Shown: positions 1 to 5,986 of the stretch, piece by piece
Numbering within the stretch: the stretch's first letter is position 1
Layout: every line of letters begins with the position of its first letter
Assembly: GCA_937877575.1 (NCBI GenBank)
Contig: CALFIZ010000173.1
Coordinates: 1 to 9,125, forward strand
Origin: an uncultured Marinilabiliales bacterium
Lineage (GTDB): Bacteria; Bacteroidota; Bacteroidia; Bacteroidales; BM520
Direction: 5' to 3'
DNA: 9,125 bases
Program-made: the position numbers and the translations under genes
The notes under the pieces: generated by a model
The model's input: the letters and a program-made list of their open reading frames with translations, nothing else
The model's database searches: none
Told to the model about the DNA's origin: nothing

Positions 1-846
1 GCCCAGCGTCATTTCGGAGGCCACATTGCCGTCAAACAGCCTGCTGATCCTTTCCAAATTGTCCCGGCCAATCAGATGAGGTGCCAATACTATCCTGTAA
101 CCTGCAAGGGCATCCGCCGAATTGTGTATGATGGCCTCATCCGGCTCCCATGAACTGCCTGCCATGAACAACTTGCCGCCACCCTTGAAATCCCTGACCT
201 TTTCGTCAATGAAATCTGAATTGGCTATTTCAACCACCCTGTCGAATCTGGTGTCACCTGTAACCGACACCCTGTCAATTGAAATACTGTTGAGAAGCCG
301 CTTCGACTCCTCGTTCTGGACAAAGAAACGGGTCACCTTCCTCAGCGTCTTGGCCGCCGGATACCCGTACCATTTGAAGAAATACTGGTTTTTCCGGAAG
401 ATACTTGAAACGAAAAACTGCGGAATATCCCTGTCATACATGATTTTGATGAAATTGAACCAGTAATCGTATTTGCAGAAAATGGCACACACGGGCTTTA
501 CAATGTCAAGGAAACGCCTGACGTTTCCCTTAGTATCCGCAGGCAGATATGCATAATAATCCACTTCCCCGATATTCTTTCTATGGTTAAATCCGGAAGG
601 AGAAAAGAAAGTGACGAGGATTTTATTGTCGGGATGTTGTTGCTTTAAATTGATTATCAACGGTATAGCCTGCTCATACTCACCAAGGGAAGCACAATGG
701 AACCATACAACACCATCACCATGCTCAATCTTTTCAAGCATTGTAAAAAGTCCTTTCCGGCCATTAACCCATTCCTTGGCTTTCTGATTGAACGGAGCTG
801 ACAAATGTATAAGAACTGAATATATCTTGATGAGCAGGTTATACAT
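1..846 (-). CDS. waaA: 3-deoxy-D-manno-octulosonic acid (Kdo) transferase, 3' end cut by window
   Basis: Transfers Kdo from CMP-Kdo to the lipid A precursor at the inner face of the inner membrane, the first step of LPS core assembly. I translated the minus strand from the ATG at 846-844 and it stays open for 282 codons to the window edge; full-length members have a little over 400 residues, so roughly the last third is missing. Residues 1-20 are hydrophobic and fit the N-terminal membrane anchor. Family landmarks are WFHCASLGEYEQ at 48-59, with the conserved catalytic-base glutamate at E56, TFFSPSGF, YLPAD, GDTRFDRV and AGSSWEPDE near the fragment's C-terminus, where the second GT-B domain begins. 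The start is 2 bp after the stop of the upstream barrel-protein gene, which indicates co-transcription. At 125-129 the sequence reads KYDYW where proteobacterial enzymes have an E-x-E-L-W-P type motif. The family assignment is firm; Kdo number specificity cannot be read from sequence. Confidence 0.93.
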   Translation of the reverse strand, partial: MYNLLIKIYSVLIHLSAPFNQKAKEWVNGRKGLFTMLEKIEHGDGVVWFHCASLGEYEQAIPLIINLKQQHPDNKILVTFFSPSGFNHRKNIGEVDYYAYLPADTKGNVRRFLDIVKPVCAIFCKYDYWFNFIKIMYDRDIPQFFVSSIFRKNQYFFKWYGYPAAKTLRKVTRFFVQNEESKRLLNSISIDRVSVTGDTRFDRVVEIANSDFIDEKVRDFKGGGKLFMAGSSWEPDEAIIHNSADALAGYRIVLAPHLIGRDNLERISRLFDGNVASEMTLG

Positions 847-848
847 TT

Positions 849-1622
849 TTAGTAATAATAGAAATCCTTTGGTTTTTTCGGATACAGCGGCAACAGCCAC
901 CCCACCTTGATGCCAATGTATAAGTCGTGTTTCCAGGACTTGTCTGAAGACATGGTGTCGAAATTGTACGGACGGATGTTTCTTGTATAGCCATATACCG
1001 CCTCAAGAGCACCGTAAAAGTTGAAAAGGGTGTTATCCCCGAAGTTGATGAAACCAAACTGAGCCCCGGCTGAAGGCCCGACCGACAACCTGTCGTATCC
1101 TTTTTTATAATCGGACGATAATTCAGGCACATCGTCCTCGAAGACATCTATCCTTATCTTATGAGTCATAAGACCCAGTCCGCCAGTAAAGAAAAGACCC
1201 GAATTGGGATTCAGGGATTTGAGCGGATAAAGCCTGCCCATCCTGAAAAGTATCTGGTGCCCCCTTTCATAGAGAGTGACAATGGCCTCCTGACCGCTTC
1301 TGTTGATAATATACCCCGAAGATGCGTAAAGATATTTCAGCAGCTCCGTCTGATTCTTAACAACATTGCCGAAAACATAGCCCCAGTCTATTCCTATCAT
1401 CAAATTGGTCTTGGTTTTATAGGAAAAACCGCCGCCAATAGTCGAATTGACACCAAACCATTCGGTCTGTGCGCCAAGCGGAACCTGGAAAGAATAAGCG
1501 ACTTTTACAAACGGAATGTTGATGCATGAATCCGTAACACTCTGACAATAAACATTATAGCCAGACATTACCATCAACATCAGCGATATGGCGACACTAA
1601 TATTCCGTATTAATTTTATCAT
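849..1622 (-). CDS. probable outer-membrane beta-barrel protein, secreted, function unknown
   Basis: Predicted protein of 257 residues. I start it at the ATG at 1622-1620 because that gives a clean signal peptide: positively charged MIKLIRN, a hydrophobic core to about residue 21, and likely cleavage around VYC|QS (26/27), a typical Bacteroidota end with Q at +1. An upstream in-frame ATG at 1691 would add 23 charged residues before the signal and would be read across both promoters, so I reject it. The mature part is rich in alternating aromatic and glycine stretches (for example IGIDWGYVFGN, GLFFTGGLGLMTHKIRI, NFYGALEAVYGYT) and ends in FYYY, as expected of an outer-membrane beta-barrel. The segment HKIRI followed by DYKKGYDRLS resembles a conserved Bacteroidota hypothetical family. 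Being 2 bp upstream of waaA suggests an envelope role. No enzyme motif is visible; PorT-like or generic barrel annotations are both possible. Confidence 0.8.
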   Translation of the reverse strand: MIKLIRNISVAISLMLMVMSGYNVYCQSVTDSCINIPFVKVAYSFQVPLGAQTEWFGVNSTIGGGFSYKTKTNLMIGIDWGYVFGNVVKNQTELLKYLYASSGYIINRSGQEAIVTLYERGHQILFRMGRLYPLKSLNPNSGLFFTGGLGLMTHKIRIDVFEDDVPELSSDYKKGYDRLSVGPSAGAQFGFINFGDNTLFNFYGALEAVYGYTRNIRPYNFDTMSSDKSWKHDLYIGIKVGWLLPLYPKKPKDFYYY

Positions 1623-1626
1623 TCCG

Positions 1627-1634
1627 CAAAAGTA
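1627..1634 (-). promoter_or_regulatory. -7 box of the barrel-protein/waaA operon promoter
   Basis: The minus strand reads TACTTTTG, an exact match to the Bacteroidota sigma-ABfr -7 consensus TAnnTTTG. I do not see a convincing -33 TTTG at 19-21 bp. Only four bases separate the box from the ATG at 1622, so initiation at the usual spacing would fall on or next to the start codon, implying a leaderless mRNA if this is the true promoter. Confidence 0.5.
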
Positions 1635-1666
1635 GTTAAAAAAAACGGTTATTCGTTTTTTATTTC

Positions 1667-1674
1667 TATTTTTG
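1667..1674 (+). promoter_or_regulatory. -7 box of the AraC-type regulator promoter
   Basis: Reads TATTTTTG, an exact TAnnTTTG match, in an A/T-rich spacer. Transcription would start near 1680 and give a leader of about 35 nt before the ATG at 1714. It lies back-to-back with the minus-strand box at 1627-1634, so the two promoters are divergent and about 33 bp apart. No good -33 TTTG is visible. Confidence 0.6.
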
Positions 1675-1713
1675 CAATCCAAATTTTTCATTCCAAAAAT
1701 TAGAAACGATTAT

Positions 1714-2862
1714 ATGACAACTATAACGATATACTACATAGTCTTTATACAAGCCCTGTTCACGGCAATAACCCTATACAATCTGAAGAACAAGTCCTCT
1801 TCGACGAATTTGCTTGCATCATTAATCGCCTGGGCATCTTTACATTTGATATTCAATATATTACGGTACTCCTATCCGGATTCGTTTTCCAAATTCATGC
1901 CTTTGGACCCGTTTGTCTTTGCCATCGGTCCGCTTATGCTGCTGTATCTGAGAGCCACTCTCAGGAAAATCCCGGTTACCTCCACTGTGAATATCCTGCA
2001 TTTCATACCATATATTTTCTTTTTCTCACTGTCTTTGCTGTATCAGGACAAATTCTTCATTTTCAGAATACAAGGATTCAAAAACACCAACATCAGTGTG
2101 GCTATGCTGATTATCTACTGTGTGTTTTCATACATTTCCGTGTTCATTTATTCCATAATATGCTGGTCCAACATCAACAAGGCCAAGAAGAACATTGAAG
2201 ACTTCTATTCCTACGAGAAATCAAAGAAACTCATATATTGGTTCAGGATGCTGACAATAACAATGTTCATCATATACACTATCCCCACTTTGTTGGGAAT
2301 TATGAGCGTAATCAGTCAGAACGACACCTTTGACACATCAATAATAATAACAATAGGTTTCGGGTTAATATGCTATATGACTGTTTATTTCATGATTAAT
2401 TCGCCGGAGATTTTCACCGGTGACGAAACCGAAAACCCGTGGGAACTGAGCACTTCCGTAAAAAAGGTCTCATACGGCAAATCACAGCTTCCAAAGGAGA
2501 TGCTCGACAAATGCATTGAAAAGCTGAAATATCTGATGGACAACGACAAAATATACCTTGACCCTGACCTCAGTCTCGATGAAGTGGCGAAAAAGATAGG
2601 TGTCCCAAGGCATCACGTAACTCAGGCTCTAAGAGTGGTATTAAACAAAAACTTCTATCTGTTCCTTAACGAATACCGCATTAACGAATTCAAAAAAAGA
2701 GCCATAGACCCGAAATACGAGAAGAATACCATTATCAGTCTGGCTTTTGATTCGGGCTTCAGCTCAAAATCATCATTTAACGACATATTCAAGAAATTCA
2801 CGGGGCAGACACCTACGGAATATGTGGAGCATGCCAAGATGAGAGCCAAAAGCCAAATATAA
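1714..2862 (+). CDS. 7-TM membrane protein with C-terminal AraC-family DNA-binding domain
   Basis: A 382-residue regulator. About seven hydrophobic segments occupy the first 230 residues (roughly 3-23, 34-52, 65-81, 93-110, 127-151, 174-199 and 209-229). A linker follows, then an AraC/XylS domain from about 275 to 380. The first helix-turn-helix is LSLDEVAKKIGVPRHHVTQ at 286-304. The second lies at about 339-362 (IISLAFDSGFSSKSSFN, then FKKF), and the family signature tail GQTPTEY follows it. The integral-membrane sensor plus AraC architecture is common in Bacteroidota; such proteins presumably sense an envelope or external signal and bind DNA while membrane-anchored. The signal and targets are unknown here. 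I start at ATG 1714: an in-frame TTG at 1672 lies inside the -7 box and cannot be the start. The gene is divergent from the barrel/waaA operon and convergent with the tnaA operon, so either could be a target. It has no histidine-kinase or receiver domain. Confidence 0.9.
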   Translation: MTTITIYYIVFIQALFTAITLYNLKNKSSSTNLLASLIAWASLHLIFNILRYSYPDSFSKFMPLDPFVFAIGPLMLLYLRATLRKIPVTSTVNILHFIPYIFFFSLSLLYQDKFFIFRIQGFKNTNISVAMLIIYCVFSYISVFIYSIICWSNINKAKKNIEDFYSYEKSKKLIYWFRMLTITMFIIYTIPTLLGIMSVISQNDTFDTSIIITIGFGLICYMTVYFMINSPEIFTGDETENPWELSTSVKKVSYGKSQLPKEMLDKCIEKLKYLMDNDKIYLDPDLSLDEVAKKIGVPRHHVTQALRVVLNKNFYLFLNEYRINEFKKRAIDPKYEKNTIISLAFDSGFSSKSSFNDIFKKFTGQTPTEYVEHAKMRAKSQI

Positions 2863-2904
2863 GGCTAAGGCAAACTGTGAGGGTACTTACAGGAGTACGA
2901 CAGG
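2863..2904. other. convergent intergenic gap without a clear terminator
   Basis: These 42 bp separate the stops of the AraC-type regulator and the six-TM protein, which are transcribed toward each other. The only structure is a 5-bp hairpin (GTACT with AGTAC, 2883-2898, loop of six) without a T-run on either strand. It is weak as a bidirectional terminator, so readthrough and antisense overlap between the two units are possible. Confidence 0.4.
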
Positions 2905-3441
2905 CTATAAGAAATGGTGTATGATGGTCAGAACCATCATGATGATTCCGGAAGAAAACAATGGAATGCTGATAGCATTCGGGCTATTGGACTTCAATCC
3001 CAAGAATAACCCTGAAACACCAAAGGCAACTGCAAAGGCTAAGAAACACAAAGCTGCTATGATGGCTTCCCTGCCTAACATGTAACACCCCATTGATGCA
3101 AGCATCACGTCAAGTCCGAAAGTAACTGTGGAAAGAAGAAGATTCATTTTGCTGTCAGTGTAGAAAATGATGGCATACTGTTTCCACCTGAAGGCTTTAT
3201 AAATTATCAGAGCGGCAGCGAAAGCTGTCAATATCCAATACATATAGCTTATATCGGCAATGAGGCTGATAACAAATGCCAACAGTATTCCGAGCATTGC
3301 AAAGACAAACATTGTCACACTTGACAGGATTGAGAAGTTCAGCATTTTTCTTCTTGGCAGATTACGGTTCATGCCGACAATCATGCCGACTGTCATGGGC
3401 AGAAGTGCCAGACACAGGAAAACAGTTACAGCAAACCACAT
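2905..3441 (-). CDS. small six-TM membrane protein, divergent MntP/LysE-type exporter-like
   Basis: A 178-residue very hydrophobic protein with six probable TM segments (about 3-24, 36-61, 67-84, 99-121, 126-149, 157-176). Length, spacing and a two-half layout match MntP manganese exporters. The strongest local match is TFGLDVMLASMG at 107-118, which aligns with the TSLDAMAVGVG segment of E. coli MntP and keeps its aspartate (D111). The equivalent motif in TM1 should read SMDAF but here reads LLPMTVGMIVG, so the first aspartate is absent, and the TM3 glutamate is also not seen. Substrate is therefore uncertain. I chose ATG 3441 because the longer open frame upstream (to 3573) lies inside the aminotransferase gene and is hydrophilic. 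The start overlaps the aminotransferase end by 16 nt, which suggests translational coupling as last gene of the tnaA operon. It sits where a tryptophan permease might be expected, but it does not look like one. Confidence 0.68.
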   Translation of the reverse strand: MWFAVTVFLCLALLPMTVGMIVGMNRNLPRRKMLNFSILSSVTMFVFAMLGILLAFVISLIADISYMYWILTAFAAALIIYKAFRWKQYAIIFYTDSKMNLLLSTVTFGLDVMLASMGCYMLGREAIIAALCFLAFAVAFGVSGLFLGLKSNSPNAISIPLFSSGIIMMVLTIIHHFL

Positions 3442-4496
3442 AATTTCTCTACGTTTTGCATGGTTGCCTGTGAGCCCATGTGACCTATCCTGAACACTTT
3501 GCCTGCAAGTTTGCCATAGTTGCCCCCAACCACGAGACCTTTTTCCCTGAGATGCCTGTCCCATTCGGTCCATGTATATCCTTCCGGAACGTAGGCTGCA
3601 GTAACGGTGGCTGCGGAGAAAGATTCGTTTTCAGGGAACAGTTTGTATCCCTTGTTTTTCAGGGTTTCAATAACATAACTTGAACATTGCGCATGTCTTG
3701 CAAAAACGTTTTCAAGACCTTCGTCAAGGATGTTCACCGTTGACTGGTATATTTGTGCGACATTGACCCAACTCGGGGTGTAAGGGAAAAGTCCGGTTTT
3801 TGCAGAACACTTGAAATCAAGAAACGAATCATATCCGCAATATTTCACATCTTCGATAATCTTCCATGCGTTGGGGCTGACAGAGGCAAAGCAGGAATTA
3901 GGCGGGGCACTGATTGCCTTTTGGGCACCACCGAGGCAGATATCGATGTCGTTTTTGTCAACGTCAACAGGGGCTCCGCCCAAAGCGGACACCGCATCTA
4001 CATATAGCAGCGGGACACCGTATTTTTTCTTCAGCTGGCCCAAGACTGAGATATCGTTCATTATGCCGCTTGGGGTCTCACACTGCACGGCAGTAATCAT
4101 CTTAGGCTTGAACTCCCTGATATTCTGTTCGATAAGGTCATAATCAGCAAAAGAGCAGTCGTATGGGAATTCGACAATCCTGACGTTGCATCCGATACTT
4201 TCAGCCATAGGCTTCATGCCTTCGCCGAAGAGTCCTGTGGAAATGCAAAGAACCCTGTCGTCTTTTTTCAGGCAGCTTTTCAGGCCGCCCCAAAGGGCAA
4301 GCATACCCTCGCCTGTCAGTATAAGCACATCATTTTCAGTTCCGTACAATGCCTGCAGGTTGGAAACGCATTTGTTGTACAGTTCCAAAAAGTCAGGTTC
4401 CACATCAGCGGAACCGAAATCTGCGGCAGCAATATCTAAAACATTTTCCGGGACCTTAGTCGGCCCCGGAAAATATGAATTCGGATAAATTATCAT
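3426..4496 (-). CDS. class V PLP-dependent aminotransferase (alanine-glyoxylate/serine-pyruvate aminotransferase family)
   Basis: A 356-residue fold-type I PLP enzyme, cytosolic. It opens with NSYFPGPTKVPENVL, the N-terminal signature of the alanine-glyoxylate/serine-pyruvate aminotransferase group. YVDAVSALGG at 165-174 holds the aspartate (D167) that pairs with the PLP pyridine nitrogen, and GGAQKAISAPP at 189-199 holds the Schiff-base lysine K193. The C-terminal FRIGHMG carries R336, expected to bind the substrate carboxylate. QCETPSGIMND at 138-148 is the usual loop before the PLP site. Length is normal or slightly short. Amino donor and acceptor cannot be fixed from sequence; alanine, serine, glyoxylate, pyruvate, or phosphonopyruvate-type substrates are all possible. 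The gene begins 24 bp after the tnaA stop with no TAnnTTTG box in the gap, so it is probably co-transcribed and may process pyruvate formed by tryptophanase. That link is inference. Confidence 0.88.
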   Translation of the reverse strand: MIIYPNSYFPGPTKVPENVLDIAAADFGSADVEPDFLELYNKCVSNLQALYGTENDVLILTGEGMLALWGGLKSCLKKDDRVLCISTGLFGEGMKPMAESIGCNVRIVEFPYDCSFADYDLIEQNIREFKPKMITAVQCETPSGIMNDISVLGQLKKKYGVPLLYVDAVSALGGAPVDVDKNDIDICLGGAQKAISAPPNSCFASVSPNAWKIIEDVKYCGYDSFLDFKCSAKTGLFPYTPSWVNVAQIYQSTVNILDEGLENVFARHAQCSSYVIETLKNKGYKLFPENESFSAATVTAAYVPEGYTWTEWDRHLREKGLVVGGNYGKLAGKVFRIGHMGSQATMQNVEKLCGLL

Positions 4497-4498
4497 TT

Positions 4499-4534
4499 AA
4501 AAAACCGGGGTTGGATCCTGTTATTTAACCGGTT
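4499..4534 (-). terminator. possible weak terminator or attenuator between tnaA and the aminotransferase gene
   Basis: On the minus strand the end of tnaA carries AACCGG (4529-4534). This is complementary to CCGGTT (4503-4508), which is followed by a short run of four T before the next ATG. The stem has six perfect pairs but the loop is 20 nt, and the left arm is inside the tnaA coding sequence, so termination would be partial at best. It may reduce expression of the downstream genes relative to tnaA. Confidence 0.3.
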
Positions 4535-5897
4535 CAAGTTTAACTGTGAAGTGACGCATGATAGGAGCCTCCCAAGTGATTTTCACACCGTGGGTGACGG
4601 ATTCTCTTCTGTCGTAAACATTCTTCAGCGCAGCTGCTATGACATCCATGTGGTTATTGGTGTAAACACGGCGCGGGATAGCGAGACGCAGGAAGTCGTT
4701 GCCGCCGAATCTGTTCTCACGGGTGACAGGGTCACGGTCAGCGAGGAGGTACCCTATTTCACAGCCGCGGATACCGGCTTCAAGATAAAGCAGGATGGTA
4801 AGAGTCTGAGCAGGGAATTCTTCCTTAGGGACATGAGTCAGGACCTTGGGGGCATCGATAAACAGGCCGTGTCCGCCGGCAGGACGCTGGTAAGGGATGC
4901 CATATTCGTCGAGTTTGGCTGCGAGATACTGAACCTGTTTGATTCTGCTTTCGAGATTCACGAACTCCGTGTTTTCTTCAAGACCGATGGCGACAGCTTC
5001 CATATCACGACCGTTCATGCCGCCGTATGTGGCATAGCCTTCGTAAATGATACCGTTGATTTTGGCGTGTTCATACCAGTCTTCGACATTGGTGGCGATA
5101 AAGCCGCCCATATTGACCACGGCGTCCTTCTTGGCACTCATTGTCATAGCATCGCCGTAAGAGAACATCTCCTTGCAAATTTCCTTAATGGTCTTGTCTT
5201 CGTAGCCTGCCTCACGTGTTTTGATGAAGTATGCATTTTCGGCAAAACGGGCGGAATCAAAGAGAATCTTCTTGCCGTACTTGTCGGCGAGTTTGCGGAC
5301 TGCCTTTATGTTTTCCATTGAAACAGGCTGACCGCCGGCTGAGTTGTTTGTTACAGTGATAAGGATAAAAGGAACCTTGTCGGCATATTTTTCAAGGGCT
5401 TCTGAGAGTTTTTCAATATTTATGTTGCCCTTGAAAGGATATTCGAGCTGGGAGTTCTTTGATTCCTCAACGGTGCAGTCGATAGCTGTAGCCTTACGTG
5501 ACTCGATATGTCCCTTAGTGGTGTCGAATGGTGAATTGCCGACAACAACAGCTCCGGGAGTGATGAGGTAGCTGAAAAGGACGTTTTCAGCGGCTCTGCC
5601 CTGGTGTGTCGGGGTGATATACTTGAATCCTGTAATTTTTGTTATTACATCAGCCATGTGGTAGAATGATCTTGCACCTGCATAGCTTTCATCACCCATC
5701 ATCATTCCTGCCCACTGGCGGTCACTCATGGCATTGGTGCCGGAATCGGTCAGCAAGTCGATATATACCTGCTCCGCCTTAAGCTGGAATACATTGTAAT
5801 TAGCTTCTTTAATCCATTTTTCACGTTCTTCACGGGTACTTACGTGAATGGGTTCAACCATTTTAATTCTCCATGGTTCTGAATAAGGTAATTTCAT
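4521..5897 (-). CDS. tnaA: tryptophanase (L-tryptophan indole-lyase)
   Basis: Cytosolic PLP enzyme cleaving L-tryptophan to indole, pyruvate and ammonia; the family also beta-eliminates serine and cysteine. The 458-residue length is normal. YIDLLTDSGTNAMSD lies at 45-59, PTHQGRAAEN at 96-105, FDSARFAENAYF at 213-224 (D214 binds the PLP ring nitrogen), and MSAKKD at 253-258 with Schiff-base lysine K257. Its closest alternative is tyrosine phenol-lyase, which the N-terminal segment resembles, but the discriminating sites are those of tryptophanase: FDTTKGH with D125 (phenol-lyase has Thr), CEIG with I381 (phenol-lyase has Arg381) and MRHFTVKL with H449 (phenol-lyase has Phe). The ATG at 5897 begins MKLPYSEPW, matching other Bacteroidales enzymes. 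A -7 box lies about 48 bp upstream, and the leader of about 43 nt has no room for a TnaC-type peptide. It is the first gene of a probable operon with the aminotransferase and the six-TM protein. Confidence 0.95.
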   Translation of the reverse strand: MKLPYSEPWRIKMVEPIHVSTREEREKWIKEANYNVFQLKAEQVYIDLLTDSGTNAMSDRQWAGMMMGDESYAGARSFYHMADVITKITGFKYITPTHQGRAAENVLFSYLITPGAVVVGNSPFDTTKGHIESRKATAIDCTVEESKNSQLEYPFKGNINIEKLSEALEKYADKVPFILITVTNNSAGGQPVSMENIKAVRKLADKYGKKILFDSARFAENAYFIKTREAGYEDKTIKEICKEMFSYGDAMTMSAKKDAVVNMGGFIATNVEDWYEHAKINGIIYEGYATYGGMNGRDMEAVAIGLEENTEFVNLESRIKQVQYLAAKLDEYGIPYQRPAGGHGLFIDAPKVLTHVPKEEFPAQTLTILLYLEAGIRGCEIGYLLADRDPVTRENRFGGNDFLRLAIPRRVYTNNHMDVIAAALKNVYDRRESVTHGVKITWEAPIMRHFTVKLEPVK

Positions 5898-5945
5898 GTC
5901 TTATTGTTTTTAATGTCTATTTGAATAATACTATAAATTAATTTG

Positions 5946-5953
5946 CAAAGTTA
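5946..5953 (-). promoter_or_regulatory. -7 box of the tnaA operon promoter
   Basis: The minus strand reads TAACTTTG, an exact TAnnTTTG match. Initiation near 5940 gives a leader of about 43 nt before the tnaA ATG at 5897. The leader is A/T-rich with no Shine-Dalgarno sequence, as usual in this phylum. A TTG lies 24 bp upstream rather than at the preferred 19-21 bp, so the -33 element is weak or absent. Confidence 0.62.
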
Positions 5954-5971
5954 ATAATTTATGTTGAATTT

Positions 5972-5983
5972 GGATTACAATCC
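5972..5983. repeat. short inverted repeat upstream of the tnaA -7 box
   Basis: The perfect dyad GGATT-AC-AATCC starts 18 bp upstream of the -7 box, in the region where a -33 contact would be, and 3 bp after the hflX stop. It could be a small operator or part of a weak hflX terminator (there is no T-run), or chance; the arms are only 5 bp. Confidence 0.3.
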
Positions 5984-5986
5984 CTA

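Noticed and set aside
1623..1713. Coding use of the divergent spacer by either neighbouring gene
   Set aside because: Both upstream start options would read through the -7 boxes and add peptides that spoil the signal peptide or precede the first TM segment.
2883..2898. Bidirectional terminator between the convergent genes
   Set aside because: Only five pairs and no T-run on either strand; too weak to call as a terminator.
3442..3573. N-terminal extension of the six-TM protein frame
   Set aside because: This stretch lies wholly within the conserved C-terminal end of the aminotransferase in another frame and encodes a charged, low-similarity peptide; the internal ATG at 3441 gives a normal first TM segment.
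4551..5321. Long plus-strand open frame of 256 codons antisense to tnaA
   Set aside because: It mirrors the codon structure of a well-conserved enzyme gene, its translation shows no recognisable domain, and no promoter box precedes it.
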